A stretch of 39,382 nt of DNA from NCBI GenBank assembly GCA_964502465.1, contig CAZCWX010000751.1, positions 1 to 39,382 of the forward strand, written 5' to 3'. Source of the stretch: CAZCWX01 sp964502465. Its GTDB lineage: Bacteria; Desulfobacterota; Binatia; Bin18. Positions 1-7,935 of this stretch are shown here, one piece after another. The notes beneath the pieces were generated by a model that was not told the origin of the DNA, did not search any database, and saw only the letters and a list, made by a program, of their open reading frames with translations. The position numbers and the translations under genes were made by a program. The first letter of the stretch is position 1, and the number at the start of each line of letters is the position of its first letter.

Positions 1-1
1 C

Positions 2-223
2 ATCACGGATATTCTGATGCCAGGAAAAGAGGGCATCGAGACGATTCTCGCCCTGCGCAAAGCCTACCCTGGCGTAAAGATCATTGCCATCTCGGGTGGA
101 GGGCGCATGGGCAAACTGGACGTCTTGCCCATTGCCAAGTCATTTGGTGCTGTGCGGACGCTCGCCAAGCCATTTGAGCGAGAAGAACTGCTGGAAGCAG
201 TACGAGCAGTGCTCGCTATGTGA
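2..223 (+). CDS. Response regulator receiver domain, C-terminal part (5' truncated by window edge)
   Basis: The reading frame is open from base 2 and ends at a TGA at 221-223. The visible 73 residues begin ITDILMPGKEG, the usual beta-3 end of a CheY-like receiver; its Asp would be the phosphorylation site. Later come VKIIAISGGG (beta-4) and LAKPF (beta-5 with the conserved Lys-Pro). Nothing follows the receiver fold, so this is either a single-domain CheY-type regulator or a protein whose output domain lies upstream, outside the window. An internal ATG at 17 is not the start, because the essential Asp lies before it. No partner kinase is visible. Confidence 0.85.
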   Translation: MTDILMPGKEGIETILALRKAYPGVKIIAISGGGRMGKLDVLPIAKSFGAVRTLAKPFEREELLEAVRAVLAM

Positions 224-244
224 AGGTGCTGGGGAGAACCGTTC

Positions 245-345
245 ATGCTTCGACAGGCTCAGCACGAACGGATGGAGCCTCATAGGCTTGTTTCACTCGC
301 CTTGCGCGTACCCTGAGTTTGTCGAAGGGGAAGTCGAAGGGTGGA
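245..345. repeat. Imperfect inverted-repeat element
   Basis: TTCGACAGGCTCAG near 249 is matched about 60 bases later by CTGAGTTTGTCGAA near 312, an inverted pair agreeing at 12 of 14 positions. A further GTCGAAGGG follows at about 333. The element is noncoding and lies between the response regulator and the convergent amidohydrolase gene. It resembles a REP or small MITE-like intergenic palindrome. Only one copy is present in this window. Confidence 0.45.
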
Positions 346-349
346 TCTT

Positions 350-384
350 CCTACCCCTCTCCCGCGAGGCGGGAGAGGGGTAGG
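350..384. repeat. GGGAGAGGG-family hairpin, copy 1, between convergent genes
   Basis: CCTACCCCTCTCCCGC, a GAG loop, then the exact reverse complement form a perfect 16-bp stem with a 3-base loop. It is followed by GTGAGGGTCTTTT. It sits between the 3' ends of two convergent genes, where it could end transcription. Copies with the same core lie at 17699-17727 and 25711-25733, so it is also a dispersed repeat. Confidence 0.7.
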
Positions 385-395
385 GTGAGGGTCTT

Positions 396-2078
396 TTAGG
401 CACTCCGCAGCACGCGACCAGCAAATGCACCACTATGGTCAAGGCCTTCCATAAAAACCTGGCCGTTCACCAGGGTGAATGTGTAACCCGAGGATTTTTG
501 AATATACCGGCCACTGCCAGCAGGGAGATCGTGAACGAAAGTGGGCGGCGGCAGGCGGAGATTATCATAATCGATGACGTTCAGATCTGCATAGGCACCC
601 TGGCGAATCACGCCGCGATCCTGAATGCCGAAAAGTTGCGCTGGATCATGCGTTAATTTGCGAATCGCTTGCTCCAACGTAAAATGCTGGCGCTCTTGCA
701 CCCAGTATTTGAGAAAGTAGGTGGGCAAGCTGGCATCCATAATCTGACCACAATGGGCCCCAGAATCACCGAGGCCGATCACAACCTGTGGGTGATCGAG
801 CATCGTCTGGACTGCATCAAACTGTGGATTCAAAAAAGGATAGTTGAACAGCGTTTTCCCCTCGCGCTCCAGGGAAAGGAGGATGAACGCTTCGGCAGGG
901 CTCACCCCAAGACGCTGCGCATGAGCCTGAAGGCTTTCCGCAGGACGGTGGTCGTAACGCACCTCATCTGCCGGGAGAACGAAAATCTGGCTGAAGTCGA
1001 TCGGTGGCGGATCGGCCAGCGCTTCGCGAACCATGGCTGCGCGGTATTCGAGATTGCGCAGTTTCGCGACTTTGTCTTCGAGTCGGAGGTTGCGGAGTGC
1101 ACGCCACGAGGGAGCGCGATCGAAAGGAGTCCGGTTGACGAAACCGAACAACACCCCGATGCCGCGAGTGGTGGACTGGGCAAACACTTTCGCCCCTTGA
1201 GCCGCACTGGCACTAATCTGTTCGAGCATGGAGGCAAACACCCCAGGGTACGGACGGCTCTGTGCCAGGCCGAACGTCACCGGACGCCCGGTGGCTAAGC
1301 TCACCTCGGTCATCCAACGCACTTCTCGCTGAATATCTTCCGGCTTGCCGCTATCGATGCCTGGCGCCGCTTCAACGAGACCACGGTTCAGCTCACCGAG
1401 CGCACGGGCGATACCGATGAGTTCGTCAAAAGTGGCAAAGGTTCCAGGGACTGGCTGGCCTTCCGGCGTACGATGCAAAATAGTGCGTGAAGTAGAGAAT
1501 CCCAACGCGCCACCGGCAATCGCTTCGGCAACGATGTCATGCATACGGGCAATGGCCTCAGGGCTGGCGGGTTTATTCTCCAGGCTTTCTGGACCCATGG
1601 CCCAGTAGCGTACGGCGCAATGGCCGACCAGACCGCCGACATTCACCCCTTTGGGGATGGCGTCGAGAGTCTTCAGGTATTCTCCATAGGTTTCCCAGTT
1701 CCACTGCATGCCGGCCATGATGGTTGCTGCTGGAATATCCTCGACCGATTCCATGAGATGAGCGAGATAGTCACGATCTTGCGGGCGACAAGGGGCAAAG
1801 GTCACGCCGCAGTTGCCCATGACGACCGAAGTGACACCGTGCCAGCACGAAGACGAGACCGTCGGATCCCAACACACCTGTGCATCGAGGTGCGTGTGGA
1901 TATCGACGAAGCCTGGGGTCACGAGGTGACCCTCAGCATCGATGGTCCGTTGAGCAGAATCGGTGATGTTGCCAATTTCAGCGATGCGGTCGCTCTGTAC
2001 CGCGACATCGGCGCGATACGGCGGACGTCCAGTGCCATCGACGACCATTCCGTTCTTAATAACGACATCGTAGGCCAT
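396..2078 (-). CDS. N-acyl-D-amino-acid deacylase family amidohydrolase
   Basis: A 560-residue protein of the amidohydrolase superfamily (D-aminoacylase / amidohydrolase 3 type), zinc enzymes that hydrolyse N-acyl-D-amino acids or related cyclic amides. The N-terminal beta-sandwich (MAYDVVIKNGMVVDGTG) is followed by the metal-binding HTH at residues 61-63, Cys90 in the GNCGVTFAP motif typical of this branch, and near the C-terminus a GLGDSGAHCG motif carrying the catalytic-type Asp. The C-terminal HSGAFAGRVLR is also characteristic. The frame is open upstream to 2327, but ATG 2078 has GAGGAGG just ahead of it and begins the domain, so it is preferred. Substrate cannot be told from sequence. 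The hydroxyacyl-CoA dehydrogenase lies 136 bases upstream on the same strand. Confidence 0.88.
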   Translation of the reverse strand: MAYDVVIKNGMVVDGTGRPPYRADVAVQSDRIAEIGNITDSAQRTIDAEGHLVTPGFVDIHTHLDAQVCWDPTVSSSCWHGVTSVVMGNCGVTFAPCRPQDRDYLAHLMESVEDIPAATIMAGMQWNWETYGEYLKTLDAIPKGVNVGGLVGHCAVRYWAMGPESLENKPASPEAIARMHDIVAEAIAGGALGFSTSRTILHRTPEGQPVPGTFATFDELIGIARALGELNRGLVEAAPGIDSGKPEDIQREVRWMTEVSLATGRPVTFGLAQSRPYPGVFASMLEQISASAAQGAKVFAQSTTRGIGVLFGFVNRTPFDRAPSWRALRNLRLEDKVAKLRNLEYRAAMVREALADPPPIDFSQIFVLPADEVRYDHRPAESLQAHAQRLGVSPAEAFILLSLEREGKTLFNYPFLNPQFDAVQTMLDHPQVVIGLGDSGAHCGQIMDASLPTYFLKYWVQERQHFTLEQAIRKLTHDPAQLFGIQDRGVIRQGAYADLNVIDYDNLRLPPPTFVHDLPAGSGRYIQKSSGYTFTLVNGQVFMEGLDHSGAFAGRVLRSA

Positions 2079-2214
2079 GCGGTCCTCCTCTTCCATGAGT
2101 GTGCTCTGCCCTTGTTGCTGCAAAACCGGTGGCAGGCGCTTTTGCCCTCCCACTGTGCGTAATCCAGCGGGGTCTGTCAATGATTGAACCCCCTCACCCT
2201 GCAAGTAAGAGCAT

Positions 2215-3075
2215 TCACGCTTTTTTGTAGTCGTAAAACCCTTTGCCTGTTTTCCTACCCAGGTAGCCAGCAGCGACGTAGTTGCGCAGCAAAGGACAGG
2301 GGCGGTACTTGTCGTCGCCAAGCCCATGGTGCAGCCGTTCCAGCACAGCTAGACAGGTATCAAGACCAATCAGGTCCGCCAGGGCTAAAGGTCCCATGGG
2401 CTGGTTGGTTCCCAGCTTCATTCCCTGGTCAATATCTTCGACTTCACCAACCCCTTCATAGAGCGCATAGATCGCCTCGTTGATCATCGGCAGCAAAATG
2501 CGATTCACGATGAACCCGGCATAGTCCTTTGCCAGAATCGTGGTCTTGCCCATTTTCTTGGCCAGGGTATCGATGACACGGAGGGTGTCATCAGAGGTGG
2601 CAAGCCCGCGCACGATCTCGACCAGTTGCATGACCACTGGTGGGTTCATGAAATGCATGCCAATGACTTTATCCGGCCGTTTGGTCACCGCCCCGAGTTG
2701 GGTCAGTGAGATCGAAGAGGTGTTGCTCGCTAGAATCACCTCTGGACGAGTGATCCGATCGAGCTGTTGAAATATCGCCTTCTTGATTTCGTGGTCTTCT
2801 GGCGCTGCCTCGATAATCAGGTCGGTATCACGCAGATCTGCCAAATTCGCAGTGCCACGCAGACGGCCGAGAATAGCGCGCTGTTCTTCCTCGGGGAGTT
2901 TTCCGCGTTCAGTGAGACGGATGATCCCTCGTTGAATATTCTGGAGTGCGCTCTCGACGATCTCTTGAGTCACATCATACAATAACACCGAGAACCCAGC
3001 TTGGGCGGCAACCTGGCCGATGCCACCGCCCATCTGTCCGGAGCCGACAATGCCAAGGGTACGAATGTCCGTCAT
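2215..3075 (-). CDS. hbd: 3-hydroxybutyryl-CoA dehydrogenase
   Basis: A 286-residue NAD(P)-dependent 3-hydroxyacyl-CoA dehydrogenase oxidising (S)-3-hydroxyacyl-CoA to 3-ketoacyl-CoA, acting in fatty acid or C4 metabolism in the cytosol. The Rossmann motif GIVGSGQMGGGIG is at residues 8-20. ASNTSSISLTQ and the catalytic-His region GMHFMNPPVVMQLVEI follow, and the C-terminal domain ends with GYLGRKTGKGFYDYKK, diagnostic of the single-function HBD/PaaH form. Length is normal. ATG 3075 is preferred to the longer frame reaching 3144 because it begins the Rossmann fold. Only two bases separate it from the ispH stop, so the two are probably translationally coupled. Confidence 0.92.
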   Translation of the reverse strand: MTDIRTLGIVGSGQMGGGIGQVAAQAGFSVLLYDVTQEIVESALQNIQRGIIRLTERGKLPEEEQRAILGRLRGTANLADLRDTDLIIEAAPEDHEIKKAIFQQLDRITRPEVILASNTSSISLTQLGAVTKRPDKVIGMHFMNPPVVMQLVEIVRGLATSDDTLRVIDTLAKKMGKTTILAKDYAGFIVNRILLPMINEAIYALYEGVGEVEDIDQGMKLGTNQPMGPLALADLIGLDTCLAVLERLHHGLGDDKYRPCPLLRNYVAAGYLGRKTGKGFYDYKKA

Positions 3076-3077
3076 GG

Positions 3078-3944
3078 TTAGGCTGGAAGAAGGTTGTATT
3101 GTTCGAGGTGGTTGATGCGCTCGATGACTTGGTCCATCAGCCATCCTGGAGTTGAAGCTCCAGCAGTCACGCCAATTTCTTTCACGCCGGCAAACCAGTT
3201 TGGGTCCACCTCGGTCGGTTCCTCGATGTGATACGCTATTGCTCCTTCTTCACGACAGACCGCAGCAAGGTGGCGCGTGTTCGAGCTATTTTTGCCGCCA
3301 ACGACGATCATCACCTGGACTTCACGCGCCAAATCGCGGGCGGCATCTTGGCGCTCGATCGTCGGGTTACAAATCGTGTTGAAGATCTTGATCTCTTTGC
3401 AGCGGGGTGCCAGGTAGGACAAAAGTTCGCCGACACGCTCGGTCTCTTGGGTGGTTTGCACCACAACCCCGACCTTCTTCGGCAGCTTCACCTGACGGAC
3501 ATCTTCGGGTTTCTCAATAACCGTGGCCTTGCCACCGGCATGGCCTAAGGTCCCAATCACCTCAGGGTGCGTGGGATTACCGAAGATCACCAGGTGATAG
3601 CCTTCATTCACGAGTTGCTTGGCTTTGTTTTGCACCAAAGTGACCAGCGGACACGTCGCATCGACCACGGTGAGACCCTTCGTATCGGCTTGTTGATACA
3701 CCTCGGGGGCAACGCCGTGGGTACGGATGATCACGGTGTCACCGGCTCTCATCTCATCGAGTGAATCAATCGAGTGGACACCTTTCTCATCGAGCGATTG
3801 CACAACCTGTGGGTTATGAATAATGGGCCCGAGCGTGTGTACTGCTACACCCTGGTGAGTCTCGGCGGTTTGATGGACGATGTCCAAGGCTCGTTCAACC
3901 CCCCAGCAATAACCCGCGTGTACGGCCTTGCGAATTCTTCTCAC
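3078..3944 (-). CDS. ispH: 4-hydroxy-3-methylbut-2-enyl diphosphate reductase (IspH/LytB)
   Basis: The last enzyme of the MEP isoprenoid pathway, reducing HMBPP to IPP and DMAPP with an Fe-S cluster. The three cluster cysteines are visible: AGYCWGVERA (Cys13), VDATCPLV and FNTICNPTIERQDAA. The THGVAPE and HTLGPIIHN motifs are present. Predicted 288 residues, slightly short of the typical ~310. The start is chosen as GTG 3944: AGGAGGAGA stands a few bases ahead and it forms a GTGA overlap with the stop of the MoaD-MoaE gene. The frame to 4004 would add an unlikely N-terminus. Being embedded in a molybdopterin operon is unusual for ispH. Confidence 0.92.
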   Translation of the reverse strand: MRRIRKAVHAGYCWGVERALDIVHQTAETHQGVAVHTLGPIIHNPQVVQSLDEKGVHSIDSLDEMRAGDTVIIRTHGVAPEVYQQADTKGLTVVDATCPLVTLVQNKAKQLVNEGYHLVIFGNPTHPEVIGTLGHAGGKATVIEKPEDVRQVKLPKKVGVVVQTTQETERVGELLSYLAPRCKEIKIFNTICNPTIERQDAARDLAREVQVMIVVGGKNSSNTRHLAAVCREEGAIAYHIEEPTEVDPNWFAGVKEIGVTAGASTPGWLMDQVIERINHLEQYNLLPA

Positions 3945-4663
3945 GATCTCTCCTCCTGCACCCGTTGGAATGAACCGGTGGTCCCGGTTTGCGAGCCGAT
4001 CCACAGCTCGCCTCCTTCATACAGTTCTTTCTTCCAGATGGGGACGGTTTCCTTGAGTTGGTTAATAGCATAGTGACATGCCTCAAAGGCCGCATGTCGG
4101 TGGCCTGAGGAAACGGCAATCGCTACGCTCGCCTCGCCAATGTCCACTCGACCAATGCGGTGGATCATGGCGATCTTGATGATTGGCCACCGAGATAATA
4201 CCTCGGTAGCGATCTTCGTCATCTCTTTCTCTGCCATGCCTGGGTAACTTTCGTACTCCAGTCGGACCACTTGTCGTCCGTCGTTGGTGTTGCGTGTCGT
4301 GCCGACAAAAGTGGTCATCGCCCCTGCGCCGGCATCGGCGACAAAATCAGTCAGTTGCTTCAGGTCGATCGGATTCCGGGTAATCGTGCACAGGATACGG
4401 TGCTGAGCTTCAACCATGGCCCCCCCACTGACCGGTGGGATGAAAGCGAGTTCGTCATTATCTTGGAGGGGGTGGGTCTTGTCAACGTATTCCTGGGCAA
4501 CAGCAAAAGCGACTGAACGCTCGACTCTGGCCAGTTCTGGATGCTCCTGTTTGAGCAACTCCCACACGGTTGCCACCGTTGCGCCCGCTGGGACCTCGCG
4601 GATTTCCTCGCTACGGCCGAGGCGTTCACGTAAAGACGCAAAGAAGCGGAGTCTAATGCGCAT
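3941..4663 (-). CDS. MoaD-MoaE fusion, molybdopterin synthase
   Basis: Both subunits of molybdopterin synthase in one polypeptide; this enzyme inserts sulfur into precursor Z (cPMP) to make molybdopterin. About the first 80 residues are the ubiquitin-like MoaD sulfur carrier (MRIRLRFFASLRERLG ... DELAFIPPVSGG). The rest is MoaE (TTFVGTTRN, MIHRIGRVDIGEASVAIAV, CHYAINQLKETVPIWKKE). The Gly-Gly that must become a free thiocarboxylate C-terminus is internal, at residues 80-81 from ATG 4663, so cleavage at this point or a non-canonical mechanism is needed. Mycobacterial MoaX is the known precedent. ATG 4663 is preferred over GTG 4672 because a GGTGAG ribosome site precedes it. It overlaps the moaB end by 11 bases and ispH by 4. 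Confidence 0.9.
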   Translation of the reverse strand: MRIRLRFFASLRERLGRSEEIREVPAGATVATVWELLKQEHPELARVERSVAFAVAQEYVDKTHPLQDNDELAFIPPVSGGAMVEAQHRILCTITRNPIDLKQLTDFVADAGAGAMTTFVGTTRNTNDGRQVVRLEYESYPGMAEKEMTKIATEVLSRWPIIKIAMIHRIGRVDIGEASVAIAVSSGHRHAAFEACHYAINQLKETVPIWKKELYEGGELWIGSQTGTTGSFQRVQEERS

Positions 4664-5171
4664 GACGCTCACCCCGCAGAAGAAACAGCATATGGCCTAA
4701 CTCTGGCAGGAGCAGTTTCGTCATCCCCAGTTCGACCGCACCCGTTGAACCTGGCAGCGAAATCACGACCTTGCCTTTTGCCACGCCCGCAATTGCTCTC
4801 GTCATCATGGCCGCTGAGCCGATGTCCTGATAGCTCAGCATGCGAAACAACTCCCCAAAGCCAGTAATTTCCTTCTCGAGCAGTCCCTGAATCGCCTCAA
4901 AGGTGGTATCGCGTGGCGCAATGCCGGTGCCGCCGTTGATAATAATTGCATCAACTGTTGGCTGCTCTAACAATGTCCGCACAGCAGCAGTCATCTGGGT
5001 CGGCTCATCTTTCAGGAGTTGATAGGACACCACTTGATGATGGTGTGCGGCGAGCAGCTCGGTGATGCGCTTCCCGCTGGTGTCAGTCTCTACCGTTCGC
5101 GTATCGCTGGCGGTGATCACTGCACAACGAACCGTACGGTGCGCTTTCTCTTTATGTTCAGTAACAGCCAT
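4653..5171 (-). CDS. moaB: MoaB/Mog-type molybdenum cofactor protein
   Basis: 172 residues of the MoaB/MogA fold, which adenylates molybdopterin before molybdate insertion. Visible features are CAVITASDTR at the N-terminus, the INGGTGIAPRD motif (about 79-88) and the SLPGSTGAVELGM substrate loop. GAGGAATC precedes the ATG. It heads a tightly overlapping run moaB - moaD/E - ispH - hbd. Whether it acts as MoaB or MogA cannot be decided from sequence. No moaA, moaC or moeA is in the window. Confidence 0.9.
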   Translation of the reverse strand: MAVTEHKEKAHRTVRCAVITASDTRTVETDTSGKRITELLAAHHHQVVSYQLLKDEPTQMTAAVRTLLEQPTVDAIIINGGTGIAPRDTTFEAIQGLLEKEITGFGELFRMLSYQDIGSAAMMTRAIAGVAKGKVVISLPGSTGAVELGMTKLLLPELGHMLFLLRGERHAH

Positions 5172-5198
5172 GATTCCTCGCGGAGGTTTTTCTTTTCC

Positions 5199-6119
5199 CT
5201 ACACCCGTATATATGCTCCGGCTGGAGCCAGATCGGCACACACTTCTGGGTGCAGTATCTCTGCTAAGGTTTCCGCGCTGTCAACAATGCGTGGTCCAGG
5301 GCGGTTGTAGTAGGCATTCCCGTCCACGACGAACACCCTGTTCGTTTGTACCGCTGGTAACACCTGCCATTGTGGATGCGCAGCTAAGGTTGGCAGGTCC
5401 ATCTGAGATTGTGCGATTTTAAAGCCGCAGGGCATAATGATAAGAACATCTGGCTGATAGGCAGCCAGAGCGTCCCAGGTAATTGAGGGACTATGGGTCC
5501 CCGCAGTGGCAAAAGCAGAGGTTCCACCAGCAATCTCAACCAATTCAGGAATCCAATTCCCTCCGGCCATGAGCGGATTAAGCCATTCTAAGCAGGCAAC
5601 TCGCGGGCGTGAAAGGTGACGAGTTTGCTGTTCGACTTGCCATATTCTTTTTTTGAGTCCGCTCAAGACTGCTTCTGCCACTGCGTCTTGGCCAGTTGCT
5701 TGCGCGATTCGGCGGATGTCATCCCAAATATCGCTGAGCCGTTGGGGCCTCAGGGAGATGATTTGCACTCCTGGAGTCAAAAAACAGCGCACCGCTTCCT
5801 CAACCTCTGGAAGGGAAACGGCACAGACTTCGCACTGGTCCTGAGTCACGATCACATCAGGTTGCAGGGTTTGCAGGACATCCGTGTTAATGCGGTAGAC
5901 GCTCAGCCCCTCTTGGACAATTTCTCGTACCCGAGCGTCGATTTCTGCACTGGTCCCATGCGGATTGAGTTTGGGAGCGGTCAAGACTGGGAGACCGACG
6001 ACTTCCGGTGGATAGTCGCATTCATGCGACACGCCAACGAGGCGATCTTGCAACTCTAAAGCACAAAGAATCTCCGTACTGCTGGGCAGTAAGGAGACGA
6101 TGCGTTCAGGTCTCTTCAT
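5199..6119 (-). CDS. BtuF-like cobalamin/metal-chelate binding protein without signal peptide
   Basis: 306 residues of the periplasmic-binding-protein class III fold (BtuF/FecB/YvrC). The hallmark IVSLLPSSTEILCALELQDRLVGVS opens the protein, and PDVIVTQDQCEVCAVS and PDVLIIMPCGF follow. BtuF-type proteins bind vitamin B12 or other chelates for an ABC importer. This one starts directly with the domain (MKRPERIVSLLPSSTE) and shows no signal peptide or lipobox, and no permease or ATPase lies nearby, so a cytosolic binding role is possible. The CEVC pair is noteworthy. It starts 6 bases after the small zinc-ribbon gene and probably forms an operon with it. Confidence 0.8.
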   Translation of the reverse strand: MKRPERIVSLLPSSTEILCALELQDRLVGVSHECDYPPEVVGLPVLTAPKLNPHGTSAEIDARVREIVQEGLSVYRINTDVLQTLQPDVIVTQDQCEVCAVSLPEVEEAVRCFLTPGVQIISLRPQRLSDIWDDIRRIAQATGQDAVAEAVLSGLKKRIWQVEQQTRHLSRPRVACLEWLNPLMAGGNWIPELVEIAGGTSAFATAGTHSPSITWDALAAYQPDVLIIMPCGFKIAQSQMDLPTLAAHPQWQVLPAVQTNRVFVVDGNAYYNRPGPRIVDSAETLAEILHPEVCADLAPAGAYIRV

Positions 6120-6125
6120 ACAAAC

Positions 6126-6326
6126 CTACATCAATAGGCGCGGTCCGGGGTTGTCGGGTTCGATCTTGTCGCCGCAGGTTGAGGAGCAGGTGGTGCACAG
6201 ATACTCGAATTTATTGCCTTCTGGCAGGATCAACAACAATCTCTTTCGTACCGGCATTGCCTGGCGACAACTGGGACAGTAGAGCAATGAGGCTTCAAGT
6301 TGTTGAAAACTCGGTTGTTTGGCCAC
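6126..6326 (-). CDS. Small zinc-ribbon protein
   Basis: 66 residues with two CxxC knuckles, CPSCRQAM and CTTCSSTC, separated by about 25 residues (RKRLLLILPEGNKFEYL), which looks like one zinc ribbon. The start is GTG 6326 with AAAGGAG about 8 bases ahead. It is co-directional with, and 6 bases from, the BtuF-like gene. I do not recognise a named family; function is unknown beyond probable zinc binding. Confidence 0.65.
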   Translation of the reverse strand: MAKQPSFQQLEASLLYCPSCRQAMPVRKRLLLILPEGNKFEYLCTTCSSTCGDKIEPDNPGPRLLM

Positions 6327-6349
6327 TCGTACCGTCTCCTTTCATAAAG

Positions 6350-6378
6350 AGCTGTCAGCTTTTCAGCTATTAGCTTTC
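6350..6378. repeat. Degenerate heptad array (AGCTNTC units)
   Basis: Successive units AGCTGTC, AGCTTTTC (one base long), AGCTATT and AGCTTTC. It lies in the 268-base gap between the zinc-ribbon gene and miaB, about 70 bases from another heptad array. No gene is seen in this gap. Confidence 0.6.
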
Positions 6379-6450
6379 AGTGGCAAAAGAGATTTGGCCT
6401 TCCTGTGCCAGTTGCCCCCCATCCTTACGATGATGGTTTTCTCCTCTTTC

Positions 6451-6485
6451 CGCTGACCGCTGAGAGCTGACTGCTGACCGCTCAT
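6451..6485. repeat. Heptad array (NGCTGAN units)
   Basis: Five consecutive 7-base units: CGCTGAC, CGCTGAG, AGCTGAC, TGCTGAC, CGCTCAT. It is intergenic, upstream of miaB. Confidence 0.75.
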
Positions 6486-6594
6486 ACTGTACCATTCACT
6501 CTGAGTGGTCGCAATGAAGCCATTGCCTTGACCTCTGGGAGCGGCTACAACACAAAACTCACCCGCTAGAGAAGGCGGGCGACTCAATAACCCA

Positions 6595-7902
6595 ATGGCA
6601 ACGCGCAAAGTCTATATTGAAACCTACGGTTGCCAGATGAATCTGGCCGATACCGAATTGTTGATTGGCTTGCTGAAGCCCCACGGCTACGAGCCAACGC
6701 AGAGTGCGGCTCACGCTGATGTCATCTTGCTGAATACCTGTGCGATTCGCGAGCATGCTGAGGAACGCATTATCGGCCGGCTCGGTGACCTGGTCCGCCA
6801 TAAAGCGCGCCGGCCTGGGGTGCTCCTTGGCCTTACGGGCTGCATGGCCCAGCATCATCGTGAAAAACTCCTCGACAAAGCGCCATTTTTGGACTTGGTC
6901 TTAGGACCGGATGCATACCGCAACCTGCCAACGTTGTTAATACAGGAAGACAAAGATGAGCCTGTGGTGGCAGTACGCTTAGATCGGGACGAGACGTATG
7001 CCGATATTACTCCAGCTCGCGGAGAGGGCGTGCGTGCCTGGGTGACAGTGATGCGGGGCTGTGACAAGTTCTGCACGTTTTGCATCGTTCCCTATGTCCG
7101 TGGTCGTGAACGGAGTGTCCCCATCGAGGTGTTGCTGACGCAAGTACAGGAGTTAGCCACGCAGGGGTATAAGGAAGTTGTGTACCTTGGGCAGACGGTA
7201 AACGCATATCGTGACGGCGATGCCGACTTTAGCGATCTCTTACGCAGCACTGCGGAAATTGACGGTATCGAGCGGATTCGTTTCACCTCGCCACACCCAT
7301 CGGATATGAGCGAGCGAGTTATTGGAGTGATGGCAACGTGTGCCAAGGTTGCTCCCTACCTGCATTTGCCGTTGCAAGCAGCATCAAATCGGGTGCTGGA
7401 GCGGATGGAGCGTGGATATACGGTTGAACAGTACGCTGCGCTCGTCGAACGCTTGCGTGCGGCGCTCCCAGGGCTTGCGCTCTCGACTGACATCATCGTC
7501 GGGTTTCCCGGGGAAGACGAGAGCGACTTTCGTGCGACCTATGATTTTGTGGCAGAGATACGCTACGATTCCGCCTTCATGTTTAAGTATTCTGCTCGCG
7601 AAGGGACCAAAGCCTACAAGTGGGGCGAGACACTCTCAGAAGCAGAGAAGGGCGAGCGACTCCAGCACATTATTGCGCTACAGGAACACATCTCTAGTGA
7701 AATCAACGACCGGACCGTTGGCCAGACGGTTGAGGTATTGGTCGAAGGACCAGCCAAACGCCAGGAAGGCTGGTTAGCTGGCAAGAACGGCCAGTTCAAA
7801 ACCGTCGTATTCCCGGGAAATAGTGCTCAGCCTGGAGACCTCGTGCCAGTGCGAGTGGTCTCAGCGACTGCACATACGCTGATCGGACAGGCTAGAGGCT
7901 AG
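6595..7902 (+). CDS. miaB: tRNA-2-methylthio-N6-dimethylallyladenosine synthase (MiaB)
   Basis: 435-residue radical SAM methylthiotransferase that modifies A37 of tRNAs reading UNN codons. N-terminal cluster cysteines are at 13 (YGCQMN), 49 (NTCAIRE) and 83 (TGCMAQ). The radical-SAM motif CDKFCTFC has Cys 156, 160 and 163. A C-terminal TRAM domain follows (TVEVLVEGPAKR ... GDLVPVRVV). Length and motif spacing fit MiaB rather than RimO or MtaB. ATG 6595 begins MATRKVYIETYGCQMN; the ribosome site is weak. The last codons and the stop run into a heptad repeat (7890-7917), which appears to supply the TAG stop. Confidence 0.93.
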   Translation: MATRKVYIETYGCQMNLADTELLIGLLKPHGYEPTQSAAHADVILLNTCAIREHAEERIIGRLGDLVRHKARRPGVLLGLTGCMAQHHREKLLDKAPFLDLVLGPDAYRNLPTLLIQEDKDEPVVAVRLDRDETYADITPARGEGVRAWVTVMRGCDKFCTFCIVPYVRGRERSVPIEVLLTQVQELATQGYKEVVYLGQTVNAYRDGDADFSDLLRSTAEIDGIERIRFTSPHPSDMSERVIGVMATCAKVAPYLHLPLQAASNRVLERMERGYTVEQYAALVERLRAALPGLALSTDIIVGFPGEDESDFRATYDFVAEIRYDSAFMFKYSAREGTKAYKWGETLSEAEKGERLQHIIALQEHISSEINDRTVGQTVEVLVEGPAKRQEGWLAGKNGQFKTVVFPGNSAQPGDLVPVRVVSATAHTLIGQARG

Positions 7903-7917
7903 AGGCTTCAGGGACCC
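7890..7917. repeat. Heptad array (GGCTAGA units) at miaB 3' end
   Basis: Units GGCTAGA, GGCTAGA, GGCTTCA, GGGACCC. The first two include the miaB stop codon. CCTTCAGCCTTTTTT follows. GGCT/AGCC pairing plus the T-run at about 7931-7937 could end miaB transcription, but the stem is imperfect. Confidence 0.6.
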
Positions 7918-7935
7918 TCCCCCCTTCAGCCTTTT

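Noticed and set aside
669..1298. 209-residue plus-strand frame
   Set aside because: It lies antisense to the amidohydrolase, shows no family pattern and has no ribosome site.
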